From Salipiger abyssi (GTDB lineage Bacteria > Pseudomonadota > Alphaproteobacteria > Rhodobacterales > Rhodobacteraceae): a stretch of 64,000 nucleotides of DNA. Positions 19,179 to 28,746 of the stretch are shown here, in pieces. Both the position numbers and the translations under genes were made by a program. Numbering within the stretch: the first letter of the stretch is position 1; each line of letters begins with the position of its first letter. Where the stretch lies: contig NZ_CP015093.1 of NCBI RefSeq assembly GCF_001975705.1, positions 1,984,001 to 2,048,000 of the forward strand, in the 5' to 3' direction. The notes beneath the pieces are model-generated. The model saw only the letters and a list, made by a program, of their open reading frames with translations, searched no databases and was not told the origin of the DNA.

Positions 19179-19379
19179 CGAGTGCCTCAACGAGCACCTG
19201 TTCGCAAACCGGCGCCACGCCCGGGAGCTTATCTCGGCCTGGCGCGACGACTACAATCACCACCGCCCCCACACGAGCCTCGACGGGCTCACCCCGTGGG
19301 AGTATCACCAACGGTCAGTAGAGGACCAAACCCTGAACAGAGCGAACTAAAAAACGCGGACTCCAAGGGGAGCAGGTCA
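19179..19379 (+). mobile_element. 3' fragment of a second IS3-family element (type B)
   Basis: Encodes the transposase C-terminus [17 protein letters not shown] ... [17 protein letters not shown] and ends with the inverted repeat GGGGAGCAGGTCA at 19367-19379. Both closely match the complete IS3 copy at 44302-45504. It begins directly at the IS1595 right end. Confidence 0.75.
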
Positions 19380-19760
19380 CATCGGGCGTGGTCAGGGAGA
19401 TTCAGCCGATTCGGAAAAGAGCAGAGCTCGCTTACGACGCGATGAAGAACCGGCATAAGCTGCGGTCCAGACTTACGGGTCCGAAACGCCCGGGTGACAC
19501 GGCGCATCACGTGATTGACGTGGACAGGCTGGACAAGGATTTTGTTCAGAAAGCGCTCGAAGGCGGATTTGAATTTAACGGCGCTGAAAACGGGATGTGG
19601 GCGAAACAGTCGAGCGGGAGAGGGCACCGTGCGTACAGTACTTGGGTATCCCGGCAACTTGCACGAATCGATGCAAAGGATCTTACGCCTGAACAAGCTG
19701 CGGGAAATCGCTGAGGACGCAAAGGACCGCATTGACGACAACGACGGGATCGTGAAGTGA
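19380..19760 (+). pseudogene. AHH-type nuclease toxin C-terminus, cut 5' and frameshifted
   Basis: The frame opens directly after the IS3 end without an ATG and reads RPGDTAHHVIDVDRL, then GGFEFNGAENGMWAK and SGRGHRAYSTWVSRQL. This is the pattern of AHH nuclease domains (HNH/ENDO VII superfamily) found at the C-termini of polymorphic toxins. Near 19690-19700 the frame shifts from LTPEQ to NKLREIAEDAKDRIDD, which ends at 19760. The large N-terminal delivery part is missing. The downstream gene overlaps its stop (GTGA), as expected for an immunity gene. Confidence 0.6.
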
Positions 19761-20325
19761 AATTTGTATATCCAAACGATGACGATCGCATTCTGCACAA
19801 TGCTGGCCATTTACCGTTTTCTGACGCAGAGTGTGATCGGCTTAAGGCGAATTTCAGAGGGGGCAGCATTGATCCCGATAGCGGAGTAGTTTGCGAGCCC
19901 GATTTTCCTCGACCCTTCACGCCAAAGATCTTCTGGGCCCAATCTGTTTCGTTGTTGTTTGTTCTGCCAGAATGGCGCGACGCGCATTGCTTCACCTTAC
20001 CTGATGTCTGCAAGGTTGGATGGCTGGTGACGGACACCCGCGGGACGTACTTGGCCTTTGATCTGAAGGTTCTGCAGCAAAAATTTCTGGAAGCGCTGGA
20101 TTTTTCGAAGAGCGCATTTGACGCCATAAAGAGTGCGTCGCTTGACCGGGAAGCTGGACCTCGCGTGGTCTCAAGCAGCAATGAGGCCAAACGCATGGAC
20201 GACCTTGAGGCAGCGAGGCCCGGCAGCGCGCCGTTGCGCTTGTGGCTTCCAAGAAAGGCGCAAGTGACGACCAAATGGAATTGGTCAGCGGTGGCGTTTG
20301 ATGACCTTTTGTTTGTTCGGAACGA

Positions 20326-20333
20326 CGTTGACC
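20326..20333. repeat. IS66 target-site duplication, left copy
   Basis: CGTTGACC, identical to 22810-22817 on the other side of the IS66 element; 8 bp is the normal IS66 duplication length. Confidence 0.9.
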
Positions 20334-20361
20334 GTAAGCGCTGTCTGCGCCCCACGCGGGA

Positions 20362-21912
20362 TCAGCTTGCCGGGTTGAAGTTCCAGGGCAGGAGCTCGTC
20401 GATCCTGCTGGCCGGGTGACCGGCGGCGATGGCCTCGAGGGTCGCCTTCAGGTAGGCGAAAGGCTCGACGCCGTTGATCTTTGCGGTGGCGATCAGGGAG
20501 GCGGCGCGAGCCCATGTGCGGCCGCCCTCATCGTGGCCGGCGAAGAGGGCATTCTTTCTCGTCAACGCGATCGGTCGGATCAGGTTCTCGACGGCGTTGG
20601 AGTCGATCTCGACGCGGCCATCGTGGAGGAAGGTCTGCAGGCCGGGCCAGTGGCGATGGATGTAGGTCAGCTTCTCGCCGAGCCGGGATTTTGCGGAGAC
20701 GCGAAGACGTTGCGCCTGCAGCCAATCGCCGAACGCGGCCACGAGGGGCGCGCTGCGGGCCTGTCGGGCAGACAGACGCTGGCCGGGGCCCATACCGCGG
20801 ATCTCGGCTTCGATGCGATAGAACTCGGCAATCCGGCGCAGTCCCTCGGCCGCAATCTCGGAGCCGTCGCGGTCGAAGACTTCCTTCAGCTTGCGGCGAG
20901 CGTGTGCCCAGCAGTGGGCAACCGTGATCGGCGCGCCGCCCTTGCGGGAGGGGCGCGTCAACCGATCGTAACCGGTATAGCCATCAAGCTGCAGGATTCC
21001 GTCGAAGCCCTGCAGGATCTGCTCTGCATGCGCCCCTGCGCGGCTGGGATGGTAGGTGAAGACCACGCCGGGCGGGTCCTCTCCGCCCCATCCGCGGTCA
21101 TCCCGGGCAAGCGCCCAGAGGTAGCCGGTCTTGGTTCGGCCACGGCCTGGGTCGAGGACCGGGGCGGTGGTCTCGTCCATGAACAGCTTGCCGGACGACT
21201 TGAGATGCTCGGTCAGCCTGTCGACCACGGGGCCGAGATGGAAGGCTGCTGTGCCGGCCCAGTCCGCCAGGGTGCTGCGGTCGATCTGGATGCCGGAGCG
21301 CGCCAGGATCTGGCTTTGGCGGTAGAACGGCAGGTGGTCCGCGAACTTGGACATCAGGACATGCGCGATGGCGCCCTCGGTCGGTAGCCCACCTTCGATC
21401 AGCCAAGGTGCTGCTGGCGCCTGGGTGACCCCGTCCGAACAGACAAGGCAGGCATACTTCGGCCGGGTGTCGACCAGGACCCGGAGTTGCGCCGGGATGA
21501 TGTCGAGGCGCTCGGTGCGGTCCTCGCCGATCCGGTGCATCCGGCCGCAGCCACATGGACAATCGAGGCTTGCGGGTTCCAGGACACGCTCGATGCGCGG
21601 CAACTCGGCAGGCAGATGGCCCAGGTTGCGACGCCGTGCCGGGCGCGGCGTGGCCGTCGACGGCGCAACCTGCTCCTTGCGGGTCTCGACCTCGGCGACG
21701 GCGGTTTCCAGGTCCTCGAAGGCCAGCTGTCGGTCATCATCGCTCAGCTTCTCGGACCGCTTGCCATGCACGACATGGTTCAGCTCGGCCACGAGATGCT
21801 CGAGCCGCCGGTTCGCGTCCTTCAGCGCGTCACGCTCCTGCAGCACCGCCAGCACGGCGGCGCGCTGGCTTTCGGGGATCGCGGACAGATCGATGGGTGG
21901 GGCGCTGGACAT
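20362..21912 (-). CDS. tnpC: IS66 transposase TnpC
   Basis: 516 residues from the ATG at 21912 (a start seven codons upstream is possible). The domains follow the IS66 pattern: N-terminal leucine-zipper-like helix (RDALKDANRRLEHLVAELNH), a zinc-finger region (CPCGCGRMHRIG), then the DDE domain with FMDETTAPVLD, LQLDGYTGYD and the Glu region HDGRVEIDSNAVEN, ending with the IS66 C-terminal tail. It is the catalytic subunit. Confidence 0.9.
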   Translation of the reverse strand: MSSAPPIDLSAIPESQRAAVLAVLQERDALKDANRRLEHLVAELNHVVHGKRSEKLSDDDRQLAFEDLETAVAEVETRKEQVAPSTATPRPARRRNLGHLPAELPRIERVLEPASLDCPCGCGRMHRIGEDRTERLDIIPAQLRVLVDTRPKYACLVCSDGVTQAPAAPWLIEGGLPTEGAIAHVLMSKFADHLPFYRQSQILARSGIQIDRSTLADWAGTAAFHLGPVVDRLTEHLKSSGKLFMDETTAPVLDPGRGRTKTGYLWALARDDRGWGGEDPPGVVFTYHPSRAGAHAEQILQGFDGILQLDGYTGYDRLTRPSRKGGAPITVAHCWAHARRKLKEVFDRDGSEIAAEGLRRIAEFYRIEAEIRGMGPGQRLSARQARSAPLVAAFGDWLQAQRLRVSAKSRLGEKLTYIHRHWPGLQTFLHDGRVEIDSNAVENLIRPIALTRKNALFAGHDEGGRTWARAASLIATAKINGVEPFAYLKATLEAIAAGHPASRIDELLPWNFNPAS

Positions 21913-21966
21913 GCGCAGATCATACCGCGCCAAATGCGCCGATGCCCCGTCATTCGTCGGGGCGAG

Positions 21967-22320
21967 TCACTCTGCCACAGCCGGCCGACGCACCTCCAGT
22001 GACCGCACCCGGCGCCAGTCCAGGCCGGCAAACAGGGCCTCGAATTGCGCGCGGTTCAGGGTCATGGCCCCGTCGCGGATCGCCGGCCAGGTGAAGGTGC
22101 TTTCTTCCAGCCGCTTGTAGGCCATCACGAGCCCACTGCCGTCCCAGAACAGGATCTTCAACCGGTCGGCCCGCTTCGAGCGGAAGACGAAGACGGTGCC
22201 GGTAAATGGGTCCTCGGCCAGCGTCGACTGGACCAGCGCTGCGAGACCGTCATGGCCTTTCCGGAAGTCCACCGGCTGTGTCGCCACCAGGATCCGCACG
22301 CCCTGCGAGGGCATCAACAT
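21967..22320 (-). CDS. tnpB: IS66 accessory protein TnpB
   Basis: 117 residues with the IS66 Orf2 signature: ATQPVDFRKGHDGLAALVQ, FVFRSKRADRLKILFWDGSG and a C-terminal LNRAQFEALFAGLDW. It is required with TnpC for transposition. Its start overlaps the tnpA stop, indicating coupled translation. Confidence 0.92.
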   Translation of the reverse strand: MLMPSQGVRILVATQPVDFRKGHDGLAALVQSTLAEDPFTGTVFVFRSKRADRLKILFWDGSGLVMAYKRLEESTFTWPAIRDGAMTLNRAQFEALFAGLDWRRVRSLEVRRPAVAE

Positions 22321-22724
22321 GGATGCGCCTCCAGCGCGTGGACTATCTCGGCAATCCGGGCCGCGGGCGCATCCTGTGCGAGCTCGATGATGACCGAACC
22401 CCGGACAACCCTAACTGGCGCCTCGGCGCGGTGCCGCTCGGGCTCGGGGGCCGTCGTGGTCTCATCCCGGACGACCAGAGGTGCGAAAACCGGCTCATCG
22501 ATCTCGACCGCAGGCAGCACGAGCTTGCCATCCTTGGCCAGCCGCCGCCACGCCGTCAGCTGGCTCGGCATGATCTCGTAGCGCGCGGCGACACCTGACA
22601 CCGTCGCCCCAGGCTCCAGGGTCTCGGCCACCGCCTGCGCCTTCACATGATCCGGCCAGCGCCTCTGCCCCGAGGCGAAGACTTCAACACCAAGCGCCGT
22701 GAGGAACGAACTCTTTGCGAACAT
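22314..22724 (-). CDS. tnpA: IS66 accessory protein TnpA
   Basis: 136 residues from the ATG at 22724, chosen over an upstream in-frame codon because the family starts just before the HTH. An HTH of the IS3/IS66 Orf1 type is visible (WPDHVKAQAVAETLEPGATV, then YEIMPSQLTAWRR). It probably binds the element ends. Confidence 0.85.
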   Translation of the reverse strand: MFAKSSFLTALGVEVFASGQRRWPDHVKAQAVAETLEPGATVSGVAARYEIMPSQLTAWRRLAKDGKLVLPAVEIDEPVFAPLVVRDETTTAPEPERHRAEAPVRVVRGSVIIELAQDAPAARIAEIVHALEAHPC

Positions 22725-22809
22725 TGCGAAACGCACTCCTTTTCTTTGGATGCGTATCAACTCGCAATGGCTGATCCCGTCGGCAATGTGGGGTGGCGAC
22801 ACCGTTTAC

Positions 22810-22817
22810 CGTTGACC
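22810..22817. repeat. IS66 target-site duplication, right copy
   Basis: CGTTGACC, identical to 20326-20333. Confidence 0.9.
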
Positions 22818-22873
22818 TGTCGAATAGCGGACTGGAGAAGTCGGCAACCGTGATTGAGGTGACAACCTTTTAG

Positions 22874-23432
22874 CGGGCAATGGCCGCGACGGCTGTCCGT
22901 TCAAATTAGGGTTTTCTTACATGATCTTTTAGGCTGCGCGTCTCACTCAAAAGATGCTTGAAACGACAGGTGCACCACCACTGGCACCTGCGCCACGCCG
23001 ACAGCATCTCGCCACGCCACCTTTGCCAACTTCGGCAGCCCCTGCCCATCGCATGGCTCCGTCCAGCGCGGCGGGTCGGCGCGGGTGGGTGTGCCGTAGT
23101 AGCGGATGGAGAGGGCGTGGGTGTCCGCGCTCAGGGTGAGGGTTTGGGTGTCGGTTTCGGTGATCATGGACGTGCCGCTTATGCAGAGGGTGAGTTTGAG
23201 GGGCGCAATAGAGCGGACCCTCTCAGAAGTGGTCTCACACGGCCTATCTGTTCCGCGTTCACCTGTCGTCTGTGCTGCTGACCTTGATCCCCCCAGACCA
23301 TGCTGCACGTCGCTATGGACGCCCGGCTCGAGGATGCTGCACTGCGGCAAATGCCCACCCATCGAACGGCAGATCAGGGCCGTGCGCGTCAACCTCGTGC
23401 TCTGGCCTACTGATGCAATGGGCTGACTCGCG
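22874..23432. other. gap with one weak small frame
   Basis: No confident gene. On the minus strand, 23167 to 22943 could encode 74 residues (MITETDTQTLTLSADTHALS ... KLAKVAWRDAVG ... HLSFQASFE) with plausible codon use but no clear ribosome-binding site and no recognised family. It may be a gene remnant. Confidence 0.3.
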
Positions 23433-23996
23433 TCAGACCTCCTCAAACCAAGGGTAGCGAGCTTCCGGCACCACGAGTTCTATGTCGTCTTCAATGTCCA
23501 CATAGAGATCAACGGCCCATTTGCGATTATGTCCCATGGCCGCGCACCAAGCCGCTACGATAGCGTCCCCCTCATGATCTGCTTCCGTGGCGGACACCGC
23601 GTCGTCATAGATCTCGCGGATCGCATTCTCGCCGGATACGCGGAGCAACAGCTTGGGGTGGCTTTCGTAGACGGGTAATCCGAGCCGCTTGGCCACAATC
23701 GCACCATTCAAGGTCATAGAGCTGTATAAGGAGTTCTGAGCAACAACCGAATTGCCGCCATATTTCCGTCGTAGCGCATCATCGCAGGCCGGCCCGCCCT
23801 TAGGTGACCAAGCCAAGAGGGTATCTATGCCGAGTGCAACCGCTGTTTTTGCATAGTCCTCGAACCAAGACAGTGCCTCGGCAGCATCGCGAACGGTAGC
23901 CTTGGCCACGACCTCAGGTGCGTCAGAAACTACCCGAATGGCCGCTACACCGTTTTTGCCTTTTCCACCGGGGTCGTAACCAAGAAACACCGTCAT
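23433..23996 (-). CDS. RuvC/RNase H-fold protein, DUF429-like
   Basis: 187 residues. The N-terminus FLGYDPGGKGKNGVAAI is the first strand and Asp of an RNase H/RuvC-like fold. Further conserved points are LLAWSPKGGPACDD (about 65), a SSMTLNGAIVAKRL helix, YESHPKLLLR and a C-terminal EADHEGDAIVAAWCA. This pattern matches DUF429, a predicted nuclease family of unknown biology. It stands alone between insertion debris and the RTX gene. Confidence 0.6.
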   Translation of the reverse strand: MTVFLGYDPGGKGKNGVAAIRVVSDAPEVVAKATVRDAAEALSWFEDYAKTAVALGIDTLLAWSPKGGPACDDALRRKYGGNSVVAQNSLYSSMTLNGAIVAKRLGLPVYESHPKLLLRVSGENAIREIYDDAVSATEADHEGDAIVAAWCAAMGHNRKWAVDLYVDIEDDIELVVPEARYPWFEEV

Positions 23997-24369
23997 GCCT
24001 AAGCCTTATCATTGCAGCAGTTGGATCGTTCGCATCATCTGCTACCTTCCCTTTTCCCTTGGGCGAAGTTGCTGGCAAGGGGCTGAACGTCAGGTTTCAG
24101 ATGCTGCGCCGCAGCTTGTTTCCTATCAAGGAAAGGCAGCTCAGGGCCGTGCGCAAAGGCCGCTGCAGCCCGCCAGCTGTTTGCCCCTCTGCGCCGCCGC
24201 AGGTCGGACAATTCTCCCGGTAGGTGAACGGCGCGCTGCGACGACGAAAGGCGGCTTCTCGCTCATCCCGAATCGTTCATGAATAAGCAACTGATTGCGC
24301 AGGCGGGCGAACTGGTTGGCGCATGATGACCGCTACGCAGCCTTGTCTCGGCACCAAACGACAGATTGG
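23997..24369. other. gap without a gene
   Basis: Contains an imperfect GC-rich segment (about 24100-24230, GCTCAGGGCCGTGCGCAAAG and neighbours) of a kind that recurs near 30350, 33000 and 34950 in this island. No open frame is convincing. Confidence 0.4.
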
Positions 24370-26061
24370 TCAGGCCAACAAGTCGAAGCTCTGACCATTT
24401 ATGAGAATGTCGATCTCTGCCTCGGCAGCGCCATCGATCAGTGCCCACAAGATCTGACCGGTGGGCTTGTATATCACGAAGGCCTCGGCCACGCCGGCGG
24501 CGCCCGCGTTTCCAGTTTCGGAGAAATTGACCTGGAAGTCCGAGGCGATCGCCGTTCCGCCATACTGAAGCATGTCGCCCTCGGCGTGGGAAAAATCCTG
24601 AACCCAGTCCGAACCATGACCTTCAACCCCAAGATGATAGAAACGGTCCGCGCCGGCCCCGCCATTCAGCCGGTCGTGACCGAAGCCGCCATTGATGAAG
24701 TCCATCCCGTCGCCACCGAGGATTACGTCGGACCAGTTCTGGCCAGTCAGCACATCATCGCCGACGCCACCGAAAATCGTGTCGACGCCCGCACCGCCAT
24801 CGATGGTGTCATTTCCGTCATCACCGCGCAGTTCGTCGTTTCCGTAGCCCCCATTCAGATAATCGTTCCCCGCGCCGCCATAGATCCTGTCCGGCCCATC
24901 CTGCGGTATATCGGCCCCCATCCTTCCGCCGTAGAGGACATCATTGTCGTCCCCGCCGGCGAGGTGATCCGCTCCTGCCCCACCTTCGATCGTATCGGAC
25001 CCGGAGGTGCGTCCACAATTGTCGTCGCCGAAGATCAAGTCGTCAAAGGCACTGCCGATGATCCGGTCATTGCCATTCTGCCCCATCACCGTCACGCCCT
25101 CTGGCTCGGCGGAGAGATCGATGACATCGTCACCATCTGTCTGGCCGAACACCCGTGTTGCATTGATTGTCCAGCCATAGGTCTCGGTAAGGATGGTATA
25201 GGCTGCAAGGTTGCTGAAGTCCGGCGCGCTCCCCAGCTCGATCCCCGTCGGAATCCTCGTTTCGCCCGGATCGAGCCTGGACCAGCCTTCAAGCGTCGCG
25301 TCGAAATCCGCAACGCTCATAGCGGAATTGTGAAGCATGTATCGGGCATTGACCAGGGAGGACAGGTCCCAATCTCCAAGATCGCTGGTAATGTGCATGC
25401 CTTGCAGCATGTGCGACATGTCGGTCACCTGACTGACATTCCAGTCCCCGATGTCGATGGCAGAGCTAACGCCCAGGAACATTCGGGACATGTCTGTCAC
25501 GCGGCTTGTGTCCCAGTCGCTGACTTCAGGATCGAAGCGCCAGGCAAACGCGAACATCCCACTCATGTTGGTCACGTTGCTCGTATCCCAGCTGCTCAGA
25601 TTGGCGTGAACGAGGCTGTAGTTGTTCTCGAACATATGGCTCATGTTGGTCACGTTGCTCGTGTCCCAACCACCGATATCGCCTGCGAAGCTCCTCGCGT
25701 CCCTGAACATCGACCCCATGTCGGTCACGCTGCTCGTGTCCCAGCTGGCGATCTGCACCCCCTGGAATGACGAAGCCCCGAGGAACATCCCGTTCATGGT
25801 CGTGACGTTCGATGTGTCCCAATCGCCGATGTCCTGGTTAAAGCTTGATGCGCCGTAGAACATCCCGAGCATGCTATTGACTGATCCTGTGTCCCAGCCG
25901 CCGATATCGACATTGAAGTCGCCGTTGTTCTGAAACGTCCTCTCCATCGACGTGACTGCGCTCGTGTCCCACGCCGCGAGATCGGAAGGGATGGGCCGCG
26001 TAGAACCGCCCGCCCCGACACTGAAATATTCGGTGAGATCATTGGTCGGTGCGGTTGGCAT
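24370..26061 (-). CDS. secreted BspA-repeat/RTX calcium-binding protein
   Basis: 563 residues with two repeat types. Residues about 25-260 hold nine copies of the BspA/DUF285 surface repeat (core [13 protein letters not shown], about 25 residues each). Residues about 310-480 hold glycine-rich RTX nonapeptides ([22 protein letters not shown]) that bind Ca2+. The C-terminal 60 residues ([11 protein letters not shown] ... [12 protein letters not shown]) look like a type I secretion signal. There is no Sec signal, so export is probably through a type I ABC exporter, which is not encoded nearby. A likely role is cell-surface or adhesive (inference). GGAGAG precedes the start. Confidence 0.78.
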   Translation of the reverse strand: MPTAPTNDLTEYFSVGAGGSTRPIPSDLAAWDTSAVTSMERTFQNNGDFNVDIGGWDTGSVNSMLGMFYGASSFNQDIGDWDTSNVTTMNGMFLGASSFQGVQIASWDTSSVTDMGSMFRDARSFAGDIGGWDTSNVTNMSHMFENNYSLVHANLSSWDTSNVTNMSGMFAFAWRFDPEVSDWDTSRVTDMSRMFLGVSSAIDIGDWNVSQVTDMSHMLQGMHITSDLGDWDLSSLVNARYMLHNSAMSVADFDATLEGWSRLDPGETRIPTGIELGSAPDFSNLAAYTILTETYGWTINATRVFGQTDGDDVIDLSAEPEGVTVMGQNGNDRIIGSAFDDLIFGDDNCGRTSGSDTIEGGAGADHLAGGDDNDVLYGGRMGADIPQDGPDRIYGGAGNDYLNGGYGNDELRGDDGNDTIDGGAGVDTIFGGVGDDVLTGQNWSDVILGGDGMDFINGGFGHDRLNGGAGADRFYHLGVEGHGSDWVQDFSHAEGDMLQYGGTAIASDFQVNFSETGNAGAAGVAEAFVIYKPTGQILWALIDGAAEAEIDILINGQSFDLLA

Positions 26062-26742
26062 CTACAGCTCTCCATGGGTGCGATCTATGATTGAGGGTAC
26101 TAATGGCCCGTTGTCGACGGTACCCGCATAAGGGGTAGGCAACGGGCACACTCGTGTAAAGAGAAAGCGCTTTGCGCTCTTGAGATCGCGGAAATTGATG
26201 CACCCGATACTGACTTGAGACCCGACTCTTCTCCGAATTTCCGGAAGGTCGGCAGATTGATTTCTGAGGCTACGCGGCGACGCCAAGCGGCAACCTACCT
26301 TGCGGACGCGGACGACGCGGTACTCGAGGCGGCGCCGATCGACCGCGAAAACTTGACCAAGCGCTTCGCGACCTTCGTAAATGGGCGCCGCAAGCCGATG
26401 ATTGCAGTGCAAGAGAGTACCGGAATCTCGGCCTTTTAAGCATTTTACGGCTGAAAAGGAACTTCGTTCTTTTCGAAGCGAAAGTCGCTTCCATCCGTAC
26501 CCCGATCGTCCAATGGCCTCGGGGTGACAGTCGGCTTTATTTATTTGACGATTCGATGTGTAATCGCGTTAGCGCTAGCACCAGTCACGCCCTATCAAAG
26601 TTCAAATGTCCGCAGAGGGCCGGAAGCGACAAGTTGCTCCGCCAGGGTGGTCGCGCAGCAGCGCCGCGTGTCCGCTCTGACCTGCCACTGAACTTTCATC
26701 CAGCTGCGATTTGAGCCCAGTTGGTCCATATTTGATCTTGGC
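26062..26742. other. 681-bp gap, no supported gene
   Basis: Short frames exist on both strands (for example + 26215-26439, reading RRQAATYLADADDAVLEAAP) but none has a ribosome-binding site or family signature. The segment next to 26061 must hold the RTX gene promoter. Confidence 0.35.
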
Positions 26743-28746
26743 TTATAGTCGATCAGCAGCCCAGCTCTGTGTCGCTTGCTCTTTAACGTCACGGATCTCA
26801 GCGCTCGACGAAATCTGCGCCGCCTTGCTGCCGCGCAATGGTTCGTCATGAAACAAATAGACTCGGGATAGGAAGTGCCCAAACTCGAGCGAGCCCTCAC
26901 CGCTGCGCTCACCGTTTCCGCTTGTCGAAACCACGACGCCGCCGCCCCAATCCTGCCCGCTGTCGTTGTTCGGATTGTAAAAATAGACCCGCATTATGCC
27001 GGACTGATCTTCGGCGACGCGCAAGATAGCGATGGCGTGCCAGCCAATGAACTGTTGGTTCGGATCGGTGACCGCGATGCCTGCGGGTTGCGGGTGGCTA
27101 ACTGGGCGATCGCCATTGTAGTGCGGGTGATAGGCGGCAAAAAAGCGGTGCAGGAAATTGTCGTAATCCGAAAGCTTGCCGGTAGCGACATCCACCGCCA
27201 CGGCACAGTCTCGCGACACCCACCAACCGTGAAACTCTGGGTTGATCCAGCGATGAGGATCACCTTCGCGCCCGATGCAAAGCTGCCCCATCTTGGCGTA
27301 GATTTTGTCCAAATGCGCCACCAACAGGACCGAGACCGGATCTGCGTCGATCGGACCAAAACCTGCCAGACCCACGGGCAGATGCGCCGAATTGATGTCG
27401 GTGCCTTCGAAATGCATCAAAATCGCATCGAACTCCGACGCTTGGTAGATGATATGAAGCAGGTAATCGGGCTCGACTTGGGACCACATGGAAATCGCGC
27501 GCGCCGACTGGCAGGTCGGGTTCGCTCCCTGGCCCACACCCAGCGGCTGGCCGATGATCTGCAGCACACCCGCAAGAACATGTGTTTCGGGGGACACGAG
27601 GTCGCCGAAGCCCATGCGGATACGGTCACGGGCGGAGCCACGCACCTTTTGCTGCAACTGCCGTTCCAAGGCCGGGACCATCGGCGCATGGTGCAGCACA
27701 CCACGTTCCAGCATCAATGTCAGGCCATAGATCGCCTGCGGCGTCGACAGCGTGACACCGGCACGGATCAAGTCCTCAATCAGGCGACGATAGTGGCGCC
27801 AGCAGTCCAGACCGGTCGTCCCGAGGCCCAGCGTTTCAGGCACAAGGGCGCGGTCGCTGTAGTCCAGCACGTAGAGCAGAAATGTCACGTGGTAGTCCGA
27901 GACGAGACCGGTATCGTGCATGGCCCGCGCGAAGCCCATCGCCTCGCGCGAAAGAGCGGCCTCGTCGAAATGCGCGATCCGTTCGCGGTATGCGTCCACA
28001 CCCGGATCGTCCAGCGACGCGACCGTGGGGCCAAACAGTGCACTGACGAGACGCTCCGCCCCCAAACGCTCGCTACCCGGCTCGGTCCCATTTTCGTTCA
28101 GGGCGATGGCGATCTGCACGATCATGTCTTTGACCACGCCGACCTGAATGGATCGCTGCTCCAGAAGTCGCCAGATTTCCGTCACCAGCACGCCCAGTAC
28201 ATCCGTGAGACCGATGTGCTCTGAGATGAAACGCAGAATGGCTTGCTTTTGCTCCTGGCGCGCGCCCAGAGCCCGCGTCGCCTCGTCCGACTGTCCGAAT
28301 ATATCGCGAACGTTGAGGGCCAGCACCTGCGTCAGGAAATGTCTCGCGTGGTCCTGATGCAGGTTGCGGTGTCGCATGGCGCCTGTAGCGACCGCGAGAA
28401 AGCGAAACAGGCTTGCGACTTCGAGGGCCACGAGGTCGGGTTCTTCGGCAAGCAGCGTATTGCCTGAGATTTGCGGGCGCAGCGCCTCCGGCGCATCCCA
28501 GTCCGACCCGACGAACAGCCCGGCAAGGTCCATTGCCGCGGCACGGGCAAAGATCACGTCGATCCCGCCGTCTGTCTGCAACAGCTGCCCGACCACTGCC
28601 AGAACGGCCTGTTGATGGGCCAGCTTGGCCTCCGGCTCTGCCGCCTCGAGCTGGTCGATCGTGACGTCCAAATCATGAGACAACCGGGCGTCCTGCGCCC
28701 GGCTGTCGATAGCATGATGCTGCTCTTCGTCGGTGGTGTTCATCAC
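26743..28746 (-). CDS. large protein with C-terminal papain-like cysteine protease domain
   Basis: 667 residues, no signal peptide or membrane segment. Residues 1-400 are mostly helical with no recognised domain. Residues about 400-600 contain what looks like a papain-type triad: Cys412 in GANPTCQSARAISMW, His570 in QQFIGWHAIAIL and Asn591 in YFYNPNNDSG, in the order and spacing of papain-like peptidases or transglutaminase-like enzymes. The start overlaps the stop of the ATP-grasp gene by four bases, so the two are translationally coupled. This suggests a two-enzyme system: one forms an amide or peptide bond and the other cleaves or transfers it. The family is not known to me; the protease call rests on the triad pattern. 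Confidence 0.6.
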   Translation of the reverse strand: MMNTTDEEQHHAIDSRAQDARLSHDLDVTIDQLEAAEPEAKLAHQQAVLAVVGQLLQTDGGIDVIFARAAAMDLAGLFVGSDWDAPEALRPQISGNTLLAEEPDLVALEVASLFRFLAVATGAMRHRNLHQDHARHFLTQVLALNVRDIFGQSDEATRALGARQEQKQAILRFISEHIGLTDVLGVLVTEIWRLLEQRSIQVGVVKDMIVQIAIALNENGTEPGSERLGAERLVSALFGPTVASLDDPGVDAYRERIAHFDEAALSREAMGFARAMHDTGLVSDYHVTFLLYVLDYSDRALVPETLGLGTTGLDCWRHYRRLIEDLIRAGVTLSTPQAIYGLTLMLERGVLHHAPMVPALERQLQQKVRGSARDRIRMGFGDLVSPETHVLAGVLQIIGQPLGVGQGANPTCQSARAISMWSQVEPDYLLHIIYQASEFDAILMHFEGTDINSAHLPVGLAGFGPIDADPVSVLLVAHLDKIYAKMGQLCIGREGDPHRWINPEFHGWWVSRDCAVAVDVATGKLSDYDNFLHRFFAAYHPHYNGDRPVSHPQPAGIAVTDPNQQFIGWHAIAILRVAEDQSGIMRVYFYNPNNDSGQDWGGGVVVSTSGNGERSGEGSLEFGHFLSRVYLFHDEPLRGSKAAQISSSAEIRDVKEQATQSWAADRL

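Larger units (their letters stand above)
20334..22809 (-). mobile_element. IS66-family insertion sequence, complete
   Basis: 2476 bp bounded by imperfect inverted repeats starting GTAAGCGCTGTC on the left and, in reverse complement, GTAAACGGTGTC on the right. A perfect 8-bp target duplication CGTTGACC flanks it. It carries tnpA, tnpB and tnpC in one minus-strand operon, so it appears intact. Confidence 0.92.
19757..22873 (+). pseudogene. putative immunity protein gene split by IS66
   Basis: The gene starts at GTG 19757, overlapping the toxin stop by three bases, and is interrupted at codon 193 by the IS66 element. Removing 20334-22809 and one copy of the 8-base duplication restores a 210-residue frame: 19757-20333 joined to 22818-22873, ending VIEVTTF. 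No family is recognised. It is acidic and beta/alpha mixed, and its position directly after an AHH toxin suggests an immunity protein (inference). The truncated frame that runs into the IS66 end is not a native C-terminus. Confidence 0.6.

Noticed and set aside
24295..25770. 491-residue frame on the + strand
   Set aside because: Antisense to the BspA/RTX repeats; its apparent repeats mirror the other strand.
26215..26439. Small + strand gene of 74 residues
   Set aside because: No ribosome-binding site, no recognisable family and weak coding character.
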